Below are positions 25,471-37,827 of a stretch of DNA of 64,000 nucleotides, one piece after another. How positions within the stretch are numbered: position 1 is the stretch's first letter; each line of letters begins with the position of its first letter. Source of the stretch: CAVSSX01 sp963730735 (GTDB lineage Bacteria > Actinomycetota > Acidimicrobiia > Acidimicrobiales > RAAP-2); contig CAVSSX010000007.1 of the NCBI GenBank assembly GCA_963730735.1, positions 1,116,001-1,180,000 on the forward strand. The letters are read 5' to 3'. The notes under the pieces are model-generated. The model saw only the letters and a list, made by a program, of their open reading frames with translations. It was not told where the DNA came from and did no database searches. A program made the translations under genes and the position numbers.

Positions 25471-25845
25471 CTAGGAGGCCGAGCCGACCAGGTTGCGTAC
25501 CTGGGTCTGGACCTCACGGGCGCCGGAGAGCGCCCGGTGGGCCAGGTCCACCGCCGGCTGCGGCAACTGCTCGCCGAGTGGCTCGATGTTCGACTCGACG
25601 AACGCCAGGGCCTCGTCCACCAGGCCGTCGAGCTCCTCGACCCGGCGGATCACCTCGGACTTCACCCCGCTCAGCGCGTCCTCGAAGCCGGCCTCGCCGG
25701 TGTGCAGTCTTCTCGGAGAGCTCGCGCCGGCGGACCTGGGCCCGCTGCACGCCGAGCACGCCGAGGCCGACGGCCAGGTAGGTGGCTTCTTTGGCCAGGT
25801 CAGCGACGTGCTCGGCCACTGGTTCAGATCGTTCAGCTCGGCCAT
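25471..25845 (-). CDS. Small helical protein, two compensating frameshifts; function unknown
   Basis: I do not recognise a family. From ATG 25845, with ribosome site GAAGGAG, the product starts MAELNDLNQ. After a missing G near 25817 it continues in another frame as VAEHVADLAKEATYLAVGLG and VLGVQRAQVRRRELSEK. Near 25706-25712 it returns to the first frame with LHTGEAGFEDALSGVKSEVI, RRVEELDGLVDEALAFVESN and ends NLVGSAS. The corrected protein is about 125 residues: one weakly hydrophobic helix followed by amphipathic, coiled-coil-like helices. It is divergent from the giant GT2 gene and convergent with the epimerase. Confidence 0.6.
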   Translation of the reverse strand: MAELNDLNQWPSTSLTWPKKPPTWPSASACSACSGPRSAGASSPRRLHTGEAGFEDALSGVKSEVIRRVEELDGLVDEALAFVESNIEPLGEQLPQPAVDLAHRALSGAREVQTQVRNLVGSAS

Positions 25846-25889
25846 GTCCGCTCCTTCACCCGTGGGTGTGTCTCTGCTGATCTAGAACC

Positions 25890-25918
25890 AGAGTATCTCA
25901 AATGATAAACAGTTGCAA
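25890..25918 (-). promoter_or_regulatory. Candidate promoter of the small helical protein gene
   Basis: In an unusually AT-rich gap (about 25866-25925), the reverse strand reads TTGCAA (25918-25913), a 17-nt spacer, then TACTCT (25895-25890). Spacing and the -35 element fit a SigA-type promoter; the -10 element is weak. It points to the gene starting at 25845. Confidence 0.35.
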
Positions 25919-25959
25919 GCATTTTGACGGGACCTCGAACAAGTAACCTCGCCTCCTTG

Positions 25960-28900
25960 ATGAGCGACCCGCGCGCGCCGGCGGTGGTGGCCGTGGTGGT
26001 CACCCGGGACCCCGGTTCGTGGTTCGACGAGGTCCTCGCATCCCTGGCCGCACAGGACTACCAGGAGCTCTCGGTGCTCGTGCTCGTCTCGGGCGGCGAG
26101 CAGGACCCGACGGGTCGGGTGGCCCGGGCGCTGCCCGAGGCCTTCGTGCGGCGGCTGCCCGAGGACCGGGGCTACGCGGCGGCGGCCAATCTGGCCCTCG
26201 AGATGGTCGAGGGGGCGGCGTTCTACCTCCTGCTCCACGACGACTGCGCCCTGGCTCCCGACGCCCTCCACCTGATGGTCGAGGAGTCGTTCCGGTCCAA
26301 CGCCGGCATCGTCTCGCCCAAGATGGCCCACTGGGACGACCGTTCGGCCCTCTTGCGGGTGGGGATGAACGCCGACAAGACCGGGGCCATGGTCGACCGG
26401 GTGCAGGACGGGGAGGTCGACCATGGCCAGCACGACGTCGTCCGCGACGTGTTCGTGGCCCCGGGCGGGTGCACGCTGGTCCGGGCGGACCTGTTCCGGG
26501 AGCTCGGTGGGTTCGACGCCGGCATCGTGGCCCTCGGTGAGGATCTCGACCTGTCCTGGCGGGCCCAGGTGGCCGGGGGCCGAGTGGTGGTGGCCCCGGC
26601 CGCCCGGGTCCGTCACCTCCAGGAGCTGGCCGGCGGGGGCCGTCCGGTGGCCGCCCCGCCCGAGGGTCAGTCACCGTCGACGCTCCAGCAGCTCCAGCGC
26701 CGCCACGAGCTGCGGGCCGTCCTCAAGTGCTACTCGTGGTTCCACCTCCTGCGGGTCCTGCCCCAGATCATCCTCCTGTCGATCGCCGAGGTCGTGCTGG
26801 CCCTGGCCATCGGCGACCGCGACCGGGTCCGGGCCGTGCTCGGGGCCTGGCGGTGGAACCTGCGTCGCCGACGTGAGCTGCGTCGGCTGCGGGCCGAGGT
26901 CCGGGCCCACCGGACGGTGCCCGACCGCCAGATCCGGCATCTCCAGACCCGCGGGAGCGCCCGGCTCTCGACGTATCTCTCCCGCCTCGTCTACCAAGGG
27001 GTCGACGTGGCCAACGCCCGGGTCCCGGCCTGGGCCGGGGCCGGCGGGGCGGCGGAGGTCGACGAGGAGCCGGTCCTCACCGGCAGCGTCGGTACGGCGT
27101 TCTCCGAGGACGCCGATTTCGACGAGCTCGACGACCTCGGTCACCGCAGCGGCCGGGATCGTTTCGGACGCCGCCGCCGCCGGCCCGTGCTCTCGACCGC
27201 CCCCGGCCGGCTGGCCGTCGTGGCCGTGGTCGTCGTGATCCTGCTGCTCGGCAGCCGCAACCTCGTCGCCGGCCACCTCCCGCTGGTCGGCCAATTCGCC
27301 CCCCTCGGCAGCTGGTCGGCCACCTGGCACCAGTTCTTCGCCGGCTGGCAACCGGCCGGGCTCGGGACGACGGCGCCCTCGACGCCGTCCTTCGCCTTCC
27401 TCGGCGTGGTCGGCACGATCCTGCTCGGCGGCATGGGGCTGGTGCAGAAGGTCCTGGTCCTCGGCTGCCTCCCGGTCGGGGCGTGGGGCGTGTCGCGGCT
27501 GCTGCGGCCGATCGCCGCCCCCCGGGCCCGCCTCATCGGGGCCGTCTGCTACCTGGCGCTCCCGCTGCCCTACGACGCCCTGGCCCGGGGCCGGTGGGAC
27601 GGCCTGGTGGCCTACGCCCTCACGCCCTGGATCGTGCTGCGGCTGGCCCGGGCGACCGGCATCGCGCCGTACTCCGCCGACCCGACCCCGACCCGGCCCC
27701 CCGGGGGCCCGTGGCGACGGACCCTGCTCGGCCAGTCGGTCACGCTGGGGGCGCTCGAGGCCGTGGCGGTGGCCTTCGCCCCGGCCATGGCGGTGGTGGT
27801 CCTGCTGGCCGCCCTGGGCATCGTGCTCGGGTCGCTGGTCGTCGGCCAGGCGAACGAGTCGGGACGGGCGGTCCGGGTGGCCCTCGGGTCCACCGCGGTC
27901 ACCGTGGTCCTGTGCGCCCCGTGGATGATCGGCACGGCCCTCGCCGGCACCAGCGCCGTCGGCATCTTCGGCCTGGCCGGGGCGCCGATGTCCGCCCCCA
28001 ACTGGGGTGCCCTGCTCCGCTTCGACGTGGGCCCGACCGGCGCCTCGCCCCTCAGCTGGTTCCTGCTCGTGGCGGCGTTCCTCCCGCTCCTGATCGGGCG
28101 CCGGGCCCGGCTGGCCTGGGCCGGCCGCCTGTGGACCGTCGCCTGCCTGTCGTGGCTCCTGGCCCTGATCGTGAGCCGGGGGTGGTCGGGGTCATTCGCC
28201 CCGGTGGTCGACGTGCTGCTGGCCCCGGCCGCCGTCGCCGTGGCCACCGCCGTCGGGCTCGGCGTGGCCAGCTTCGAGACCGACCTGTCGGGCTACCGCT
28301 TCGGGCTGGCGCCAGGCGGCGGCGGCCCTGGCCGTGGTGGCGGTCATCCTCGGCGTGGTGCCGACGGTGGCCGATGCCGCCAACGGGCGCTGGGGGCTCC
28401 CGGCCCAGGGCTACGAGCAGGCGGCGAGCTTCGTCAGCGCGCCGCTCCAGCCAGGGCGCCTACCGGGTCCTGTGGCTCGGCGACCCCTCGGCGTCCTGCC
28501 CATCGGCGGCTGGTCGATCGAGCCCGGCCTGGCGTACGCCACCTCGGAGGACGGCACGCCGGGCACCGCCGACCGCTGGGCGCCGGCCGGTCCCGAGGCC
28601 GCCTCGACCATCGCCCGGGCCATGACCATGGCCACCGCCGGCGACACCAGCCAGCTGGGGCTGCTGCTGGCGCCGACGTCGATCCGCTTCGTGGTGGTGG
28701 TGAGCTCGCTCGCCCCCTCGATCCCGGGCATCCAGCAGCCCGAGACCCAGGCCCCGCCGACCAACCTCCTGCCGGCGCTGCTCACCCAGAACGACCTGCG
28801 CGAGGTGCCCGGCGGCGAGGGCTTCACGGTGTTCGAGAACACCCGGTTCGTCCCGGCCCGGGCCGAGTGTGTTCGGGCGGCAGCTCGACCACCACGAGCG

Positions 28901-29278
28901 TGCCCGGCGGCTGCTACCCGGTGCTGCCCGGCCCGGCCGGGGCCGACAGTCTTCTCGGGCCGGTGTCGGACGGGGACGGTGTACGCCGCCTACGCGCCGT
29001 CGGGTGGCTGGTCCTTGACCATCGACGGCCGGACGGCCGCCCGGACTCGGCGTTCGGGTGGGCGGCCAGCTTCGCCGGGGGCGACGGCCGGGACCGGTCG
29101 GCTGAGCTTCGACGGCTCGCCGTTGCTCCCGCTGTCGGCCCTCCTCGAGCTGCTGGTGTGGTTGGCCCTCGGCGTCGTCGTCCTGGGTCGGCGCCGCTGG
29201 ATCGCCTGGTGGCAGCTCCTGTCGAACCCGACCGGACCGAGCGGCCACGACGAGCTCGAGCCGGGGGCGTCTCGATGA
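25960..29278 (+). CDS. Giant GT2 glycosyltransferase fused to a polytopic membrane region; about seven frameshifts
   Basis: Corrected, this is a protein of about 1,105 residues. The N-terminal 280 residues are a GT2 domain: VVAVVVTRDPGSWFDEVLAS, EDRGYAAAANLALEM, FYLLLHDDCALAPDAL (the DD metal motif) and LGEDLDLSWRAQVAGG. About ten hydrophobic segments follow from residue 415 (AVVAVVVVILLLGSRNL; AFLGVVGTILLGGMGLV; WFLLVAAFLPLLIG). An extracytoplasmic region then precedes a last helix (ELLVWLALGVVVLG). Frame breaks lie near 28304, 28449, 28492, 28870, 28973, 29045 and 29085, and each junction restores a sensible sequence (for example SQGAYRVLWLGDPS). Such proteins add sugars to lipid-linked glycans at the membrane. 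ATG 25960 is preferred to the TTG at 25924. Its end overlaps DUF5719. Confidence 0.8.
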
Positions 29279-30789
29279 GGCCGACCCCTCGGCACCGCGG
29301 CACGGTGTCCGAGGCCCGACGGGTCCCGTTGCTCGTGGCCCTGGTGGTGTTCCTGGTGGGCATCGGCCTGGTGGCCCACTTCGCCGGACGCCAGGCCGCC
29401 CCGTCGGCCTCGTCGGGACCGGGCTCGGTGTCGGGGGGCACCGCCGCCGCCTCGTCGATCGCCCCGGTGGCCGCCCAGTCGTCCTCTTGGTACTGCACCG
29501 GTGGCACGGGGACGGCCGGGGGCACCGCCCAGCCGGTCATCTACCTGGTCAACTCCACCGACCACACGGTGACCGGGACGATGACCGTGGTCACCGACGG
29601 CGGGGCCAGCGGGAAGCTGGCGCTCTCGGTCCCGGCCCGCCAACAGATCGGCGTGATCCCCACCCAGGTCGAGCAGGGCAGCTGGTTGGCCGCCCGGGTC
29701 GACCTGGCCGGGGGCGGGGTCTCGGTCACCGAGGCCGTCTCGGGTCCGGCCGGGTGGTCGGAGGCCCCGTGCGCCAGCGCCATCGCCCCGAACTGGTACT
29801 TCGCCTCCGGCTCGACCGCCCCGGGCTCCGACGCTGTACGTGTCGCTGTACAACCCGACGGCCACCGAGGCGGTGGTCAACCTGTCCTTCGGCTACGGGG
29901 GCAGCCTGGCCCAACCGCAGCCGTTCCAGGGGCTGGTGCTGCAACCGGGCCAGCTGGTGGTGGCCGGCGTCGCCTCCTACGTCCAGGACCAGCCGTCGGT
30001 GTCGACCATCGTCCAGGCCCGGTCGGGCCAGGTGGTGGCGGCCGAGCTCCAGGTGGTGACGGGGTCCTCGGCCAAGCGGTCTCTCGCTGCGGCTCGGGGC
30101 CCCGGCCCCGGAGCGGCAGTGGACCTTCCCCCGCTCGGTGAACGTGGGGGCCGACTCGACGTCGTTCGTGGTGTTCAACCCGACCGGCACGCCGCAGCGG
30201 GTGGTGATGACGGCCCGCCTCCGGTCGGGCCCGGTGACGCCGTTCACTCAGACGGTGCCGGCTTTCTCCACCTGGACCGTCAAGGCCAGCCAGGCGACCC
30301 GTCTCCCCGTCGGGAGCGACTACGCGGCCACGGTGACGGCCACGGGCGGCCCCGGGGTGGTGGTGGACCGGATCGCCACCGCACCGTCGGGGGCCACGGC
30401 CCCGCAGTTCGGGGCGGTGGCCGGGATCTCCGGCGTGGCCACCCACAGCGCCGGTGATCGATGGGTCCTGTCGTCGCCCGCCATGGCCGCCGACCCGGCC
30501 GCCCCCGGTGCGGCGCCCTACTCGCTGGCCGTGGCCAGCACGCGGTCGGTGCCGGTGACCGTCCGGGTGGTGCGACTTGACCCCGACCGGGGTGGTGCCG
30601 CTGGCCGGCGTCGGCCGGGTGGTGCTGGCCCCCCACGGGTTCGTGGTCATCGGGGCCACCGTGCTGGCCGCCGCCGGGGCAGATCCGTTGGTCGTCGAAG
30701 CCGACGCCCCGGTGGCCGTGTCGATGGAGTCGTTGCCCCAGGGCATGCCCGGCGTGGTGTCGCTCAACGGCGTGGGCTTCGCCGGCTGA
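29275..30789 (+). CDS. DUF5719 family membrane-anchored protein; three frameshifts
   Basis: This has one N-terminal membrane helix (VPLLVALVVFLVGIGLVAHF) and a long extracytoplasmic beta-rich region with repeats: SSWYCTGGTGTAGGTAQPVI, YLVNSTDHTVTGTMTVV, YVSLYNPTATEAVVNLSFG and TSFVVFNPTGTPQRVVM. That pattern and its position behind a GT2-membrane gene match DUF5719. Breaks near 29830, 30082 and 30577 are each fixed by one base. The corrected length is about 504 residues. ATG 29275 overlaps the stop of the GT2 gene (ATGA). It probably helps the GT2 partner outside the membrane; no enzymatic motif is visible. Confidence 0.7.
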
Positions 30790-30820
30790 TACCCGGGCGA
30801 CCGGGTCGCCGGCCGGTGGC

Positions 30821-32935
<2,115 letters not shown>

Positions 32936-33017
32936 ATGCTATGCGCCGACCCTGCTCGCCGGTGACCGGGGTCCCGGCGCCCCGGACCTGGGCGAACCTG
33001 CCGCTATCGTGCATCCG

Positions 33018-33908
33018 GTGGCCAGGCCCGGCGAGCCCCAGGAAAACGCCCGGGCGCGTCGTGGGGCCGAGGTGACCGCCTCGACGGGTGCCCGGGCCGG
33101 GTTCTTCCAAGAGGACCCCCGCTTCCTCGACCTGCCCGGGGCCCCGCCGGCCGACCGCCGTGACGGCTGGTTCTGGCTGCTCATGGTGGGCGTCGGCTTC
33201 ATCGTCGGCCAGGTGGTGGCGCTCCTGCTGGTCGACGTGGCCGCCGCCGCCGTCGGGAAGGGCCAGGACCTCTCGGCCATCGCCAAGCTGGCCGTGCCGC
33301 CGGAGTGGTACGTGGCGTCGAGCCTGGTCGGCCTGTGGGTCGGCTTCGGGGGCGCCCCGTGGCTGGCCAGTCGGGTCCGGGGGACCAAGCACTTCGCCGA
33401 GGACCTGGGCCTGCGCTTCCGGTGGCCCGACCTGTTCGGCATCGTGATCGGCGCCGGTGGCCAGCTGGTGGTCTCGATCCTCTACCTGCCGTTCCGGTCG
33501 CACCTGCACAACTTCAACGGGCCGACCAACAAGCTGACCGGCGGGGCCCACGGCGGCGGGTTCGTGCTCATCGCCGTGCTCACCGTGGTCGGCGCCCCCT
33601 TCTTCGAGGAGCTGTTCTTCCGGGGGCTGCTCTTCCGGTCCCTGGCCCGGCTGCTGACCCCGGTCGCCCCCGGCCCGTCGCGAGCTCGGGCCTACGGCCT
33701 GGCGGCGGCGGTGGTGGTCGACGGCCTGCTGTTCGGCCTGGCCCACTTCGAGGCCCAGCAGTTCGCCGGCCTGGCCGTCTTCGGCATGCTGCTGGCCCTC
33801 ACCTCGTACCGGACCGGTCGGTTGGGGATGAACATGGTGGCCCACGGGACCTTCAACCTCATCGCCGTGTTGGCCGTGCTCAACACCCGAGGCGGGATCA
33901 TCCACTGA
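33018..33908 (+). CDS. CPBP family intramembrane glutamic endopeptidase
   Basis: A membrane protease-like protein of about 296 residues (CAAX/Abi family). After a soluble N-terminus (RFLDLPGAPPADRRDGWFW) there are about seven hydrophobic segments. The catalytic motifs are present: PFFEELFFRGLLFR (EExxxR), FGLAHFEAQQFAG and MVAHGTFN (the H...N element). Starts at GTG 33018 and GTG 33009 are both possible; there is no ATG nearby. The stop TGA overlaps a CTG that probably starts the next gene. CPBP proteins cut or process membrane proteins; the target is unknown. Confidence 0.88.
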   Translation: MARPGEPQENARARRGAEVTASTGARAGFFQEDPRFLDLPGAPPADRRDGWFWLLMVGVGFIVGQVVALLLVDVAAAAVGKGQDLSAIAKLAVPPEWYVASSLVGLWVGFGGAPWLASRVRGTKHFAEDLGLRFRWPDLFGIVIGAGGQLVVSILYLPFRSHLHNFNGPTNKLTGGAHGGGFVLIAVLTVVGAPFFEELFFRGLLFRSLARLLTPVAPGPSRARAYGLAAAVVVDGLLFGLAHFEAQQFAGLAVFGMLLALTSYRTGRLGMNMVAHGTFNLIAVLAVLNTRGGIIH

Positions 33909-36370
33909 GCACCCGCCTCGACACCCCGCTGGACGACCCGGCGCCGCCGTCACCACCGGCGCCGGCGACCGACCTCGTCGATCCCTACTGGACCCCCCGG
34001 CGCCGGGGGACCACCCGGGTGGTCCCGATGCTGGCCACCGCCGTGGCCGTCGTCGGGGTGATCGCCGTCACCGTCTGGCAGCTCAACCCCCACCTGCTGC
34101 TGTCCAACACCACCACCACCGGCGGCGACACCGGGGCGCAGTACATGCTGCCGGCCTTCCTGCGGACCAACCTGCTGGCCCACGGCCACCTGACCGGCTG
34201 GGACCCGGCCTGGTACGACGGGTTCCCCCTCTTCACCTACTACTTCGTGCTGGCCGACCTGACCACCGCCGTCGGCAGCTTCCTCATCCCCTACAACGTC
34301 GCCTTCAAGCTCACCACGATCGCCGGCTCGGTGACGCTGCCCGTCTGCGCCTGGGCCTGCGGTCGGCTGTTCCGGCTCCGGCCCCCGGGCCCGGCGGTGC
34401 TGGCCGCCGCCACCCTGCCGTTCCTCTTCGACTACTCGTTCACCATCTACGGCGGCAACCTCTTCTCGACCCTGGCCGGGGAGTACGCCTACTCGCTCAG
34501 CCTGTCGCTGGCCGTCCTCTTCCTCGGCCTGGTGGCGGCGGGGCTCCGTTCCGGTCGCTACCGGGGCTGGGCGGCGGTGGTCTTCGCCCTGTGCATGGCC
34601 GCCCACGTGGTGCCGGCCATGTTCGCCCTCGGCGGCGGGGCGCTGCTCACGGCGCTCGAGCTGCTGCCGGACCGCTTCCGCCTGAGCGACGGCCCGGGCC
34701 CCCGCTCGGTGCGGGGGTCGACGCGCCCGGCCGGGGTGCCCTCCCGGCGGTCCTCGGTGTGGTGGTTCGCCTCGACGGCGGCCATCGGGCTGCTCTTGTC
34801 GGGGTGGTGGCTGGTCCCGTTCGGGCTCCGCGGGGCCTACGCCACGTCGATGGGCTACACCAACGTCACCACCTACCTGGTGCTGTTCTTCCCCCGGGCC
34901 GACGTCTGGGCGTTGGTGCTGGCCGGCGTGGCCATCCCGGTGGCGCTGGTCCTGCGGAGCCGGTTCGGGGTCTTCATCGCCGCCCTGGGCGGGTGCTCGG
35001 CCCTGGCCATGGTGCTCGATCCCCAGGGGAGCCTCTACAACGTGCGGCTCCTGCCGTTCTGGTTCCTCTGCGTGTACCTGCTGGTCGGGTGGCTGTTCGC
35101 CACGGTGGTGGCCGGCGTCGCCCGCTGGTGGCGCCGGGAGCGCCAGGCGCGCTGGGTGGACCGCCTCGACCGGGGCCGGGCCGGGCCGCGCCCCCGGGTG
35201 TCGCGGTTCGTGCCCGGGTCGGTGGTCGGCCCGCTGCTCGGCCTCCTGGCCGCCTGCGTGGTCGTCGTGCCGCCCTTCGTGGTGCCGGCGTCGGCCCTCC
35301 CGGTCCACGTGGGGGCCAACGAGGTCAACAGCTGGGCGGCGTGGAACTACTCGGGCTACGAGGGCAAGCCGGCCTATCCCGAGTACAAGGCGATCATGAC
35401 CACCATGGCCACGGTGGCCAAGCGCTACGGCTGCGGGCGGGCCATGTGGGAGTACAACGCCGACCAGAACCGCTTCGGCACCCCCGAGGCGCTCATGCTC
35501 CTGCCGTACTGGACGGGCGGGTGCATCGACTCGATGGAGGGACTGTTCTTCGAATCCTCGGCCACCACGCCCTACCACTTCTTGAACCAGGCCGAGCTCT
35601 CGCCCCAGCCGTCCGAGCCCATGGTCGGCCTGCCCTACGGCCCCCTCAACGTCACCGAGGGCGTCCAGCACCTCCAGCTCCTCGGGGTCAAGTACTTCCT
35701 GGCCGCCAGCACCGAGGTCCAGGACGAGGCCAAGGCCGATCCCTCCCTCCAGCTGGTGGCCTCGACCGGGCCCTGGCACTCGCTGTACGGCTCGGAGACC
35801 ATCACCACCACCTGGGAGGTCTTCCGGATCCTCGACTCGCCGGTGGTCACGCCGCTCACCGAGCAGCCGGCCGTGCTCACCGGGGTCTCGCCCAAGCAGA
35901 CCAGCTGGCTCGATCCCTCGGTCGCCTGGTACGACGATCCCACCCGCTGGCCGATCGAGCTGGCGGCCGGCGGCCCGTCGTCCTGGCAGCGGGTGCCGGC
36001 CAGCGACACCTCGCCCAAGGTCGTGGCCGAGCCGACGACCACCGTGAGCCACGTGCAGCTCACCAACAACAGCGTGGCCTTCCGGGTGAGCCGGGTCGGC
36101 ACGCCGGTGCTGGTGAAGGTCTCGTACTTCCCGAACTGGCAGGCCTCGGGGGCCGAGGGCCCGTGGCGGGTGACCCCGAACCTGATGGTGGTCGTCCCGA
36201 CCAGCCACGACGTCACCCTGCACTACGGCTCGACCCACGCCAACGACCTCGGCATCCTGGCCACCGTGGTCGGCCTGGGCCTGGTCGGCTGGCTGGCCGT
36301 GTGGCCGGCCCTCGGCCGGTGGCGCCGGCGCCGGGGCCCGCCGCCACGGTCACCGACGCCGGCCAGCTGA
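33905..36370 (+). CDS. Large polytopic GT-C-like membrane protein (6-pyruvoyl-tetrahydropterin synthase-related domain)
   Basis: About 821 residues, with a short cytoplasmic N-terminus and then about ten membrane helices (MLATAVAVVGVIAVTVW; GLLLSGWWLVPFGL; LLGLLAACVVVVPPFVVPA). The first loop, GGDTGAQYMLPAFLRTNLLA followed by GHLTGWDPAWYDGFPLFTYY, is the conserved extracytoplasmic loop of PTPS-related GT-C-like proteins. A 330-residue extracytoplasmic domain and one last helix follow. No ATG or GTG lies near the beginning. CTG 33905 overlaps the previous stop (CTGA), as GTGA/ATGA do elsewhere here; GTG 34019 is the alternative. It is probably a lipid-linked-sugar transferase of the glycan locus. 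Confidence 0.78.
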   Translation: MSTRLDTPLDDPAPPSPPAPATDLVDPYWTPRRRGTTRVVPMLATAVAVVGVIAVTVWQLNPHLLLSNTTTTGGDTGAQYMLPAFLRTNLLAHGHLTGWDPAWYDGFPLFTYYFVLADLTTAVGSFLIPYNVAFKLTTIAGSVTLPVCAWACGRLFRLRPPGPAVLAAATLPFLFDYSFTIYGGNLFSTLAGEYAYSLSLSLAVLFLGLVAAGLRSGRYRGWAAVVFALCMAAHVVPAMFALGGGALLTALELLPDRFRLSDGPGPRSVRGSTRPAGVPSRRSSVWWFASTAAIGLLLSGWWLVPFGLRGAYATSMGYTNVTTYLVLFFPRADVWALVLAGVAIPVALVLRSRFGVFIAALGGCSALAMVLDPQGSLYNVRLLPFWFLCVYLLVGWLFATVVAGVARWWRRERQARWVDRLDRGRAGPRPRVSRFVPGSVVGPLLGLLAACVVVVPPFVVPASALPVHVGANEVNSWAAWNYSGYEGKPAYPEYKAIMTTMATVAKRYGCGRAMWEYNADQNRFGTPEALMLLPYWTGGCIDSMEGLFFESSATTPYHFLNQAELSPQPSEPMVGLPYGPLNVTEGVQHLQLLGVKYFLAASTEVQDEAKADPSLQLVASTGPWHSLYGSETITTTWEVFRILDSPVVTPLTEQPAVLTGVSPKQTSWLDPSVAWYDDPTRWPIELAAGGPSSWQRVPASDTSPKVVAEPTTTVSHVQLTNNSVAFRVSRVGTPVLVKVSYFPNWQASGAEGPWRVTPNLMVVVPTSHDVTLHYGSTHANDLGILATVVGLGLVGWLAVWPALGRWRRRRGPPPRSPTPAS

Positions 36371-36436
36371 GTCCCGATCGGCACGTCCGGTTGCCTCATC
36401 CAGGGACGCCCTCCACCTCCGGTACAGTGAGGCGCG

Positions 36437-37798
36437 ATGGGCGACCCTTCGGCAGTCTTCAAGGCCTACGACATCCGCGGCACCGTGCCCGACCAACTCG
36501 ATGCCGAGCTGTGCCGGGCCATCGGCGCCGCTGTGGCCCGCTTCACCGGCACCCCTCGCATCGTGATGGCCCGGGACATGCGCCCGTCGGGGGTCGAGCT
36601 CTCGGCCGCCTTCGCCGACGGGGCCCGGTCGGAGGGCACGGCGGTCACCGACCTCGGCATGGCCTCGACCGACTTCTTGTACTTCGCCTCGGGCCACCTC
36701 GACTCGCCCGGAGCCATGTTCACCGCCTCGCACAACCCGGCCCAGTACAACGGCATCAAGCTGTGCCTGGCCGGGGCCAAGCCCATCGGGCGCGACACCG
36801 GGCTGGGTGAGATCCAGACGCTGGCCGCCCAGCTGCTCGGCGCGGCGCCGTCGGGCGGCACCCCGGCCCCCCTCGACCACCAGGACCTGCTCGGCGAGTG
36901 GGCCGACCACGTCCGCTCGTTCGTCGACGTGGGATCGCTGCGACCGCTCAAGATCGTGGCCGACACGGCCAACGGCATGGGCGGGCTGGTCGTCCCGCTG
37001 GTCATGGCCGGCCTGCCGTTCGACGTCGAGGTGCTCTACGGCGAGCTGGACGGCACCTTCCCCAACCACCCGGCCGATCCCATCCAACCCGAGAACCTGG
37101 TCGACCTGAAGGCGGCCGTGCTCGATCGCGGCGCCGACGTGGGCCTGGCCTTCGACGGCGACGCCGACCGGGTGTTCCTGGTCGACGAGAAGGCCGAGCC
37201 GGTGTCGGGGTCGCTGACCACCGCCCTGGTGGCCGCCTCGATGCTCGACAAGCACCCCGGGTCGACGGTGCTCTACAACCTGATCTGCTCGCACGTGGTC
37301 CCCGAGGTCATCGCCGAGCGCGGCGGCACCGGGATCCGGACCCAGGTCGGTCACTCCTTCATCAAGCAGATCATGGCCGAGACCGGTGCGGTCTTCGGCG
37401 GGGAGCACTCGGGGCACTACTACTACCGGGACAACTTCCGGGCCGACTCGGGCATCATCACCGCCCTCGTCGTGCTCGAGCTGATGAGCGTCACCGGCAC
37501 GCCGCTGTCGGAGCTGCTGGTCCCGTTCCGGCGCTACGCCGACTCGGGCGAGATCAACACCGAGGTGCCCGACCCCGGGGCCAGCGTCGAGGCGGTGGCC
37601 GAGCACGAGGCGGCTTCGGGGGCCGCCGTCGACCGGCTGGACGGCCTCACCGTCGACCACGGCGACTGGTGGTACAACCTGCGGCCGTCCAACACCGAGC
37701 CCCTGCTCCGCCTCAACGTCGAGGCGACCACCGACGAGGCCTGCGCCGACCACGTGGCCGAGGTGCTGGCACTGGTGAACAAGCTCCAGACCGCCTGA
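36437..37798 (+). CDS. manB: Phosphomannomutase/phosphoglucomutase
   Basis: A 453-residue alpha-D-phosphohexomutase converting mannose-6-P to mannose-1-P (or the glucose analogues). The four family motifs are FKAYDIRGTVPD at the start, the phosphoserine loop FTASHNPAQYNGIK (Ser about residue 98), the metal loop FDGDADRVF (about residue 240) and GGEHSGHYYYRDNF plus RPSNTEPLLRL for substrate binding. The length and order are typical. Together with the isomerase at 38095 and the pyrophosphorylase at 16024 it completes a route from fructose-6-P to a GDP-mannose-type donor. Confidence 0.93.
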   Translation: MGDPSAVFKAYDIRGTVPDQLDAELCRAIGAAVARFTGTPRIVMARDMRPSGVELSAAFADGARSEGTAVTDLGMASTDFLYFASGHLDSPGAMFTASHNPAQYNGIKLCLAGAKPIGRDTGLGEIQTLAAQLLGAAPSGGTPAPLDHQDLLGEWADHVRSFVDVGSLRPLKIVADTANGMGGLVVPLVMAGLPFDVEVLYGELDGTFPNHPADPIQPENLVDLKAAVLDRGADVGLAFDGDADRVFLVDEKAEPVSGSLTTALVAASMLDKHPGSTVLYNLICSHVVPEVIAERGGTGIRTQVGHSFIKQIMAETGAVFGGEHSGHYYYRDNFRADSGIITALVVLELMSVTGTPLSELLVPFRRYADSGEINTEVPDPGASVEAVAEHEAASGAAVDRLDGLTVDHGDWWYNLRPSNTEPLLRLNVEATTDEACADHVAEVLALVNKLQTA

Positions 37799-37827
37799 GC
37801 CCCGGCCCGGCCGGCGAAGGAGGATCC

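Noticed and set aside
25471..30789. Interpretation of the broken GT2, DUF5719 and small-protein genes as pseudogenes
   Set aside because: Each break is repaired by a one-base change and no internal stops or lost domains are seen; the reading is better explained by assembly indels.
33950..36238. A 762-codon leftward frame across the GT-C-like gene
   Set aside because: Antisense low-complexity His/Arg/Gly sequence with no motif; the + strand gene has membrane helices and family features.
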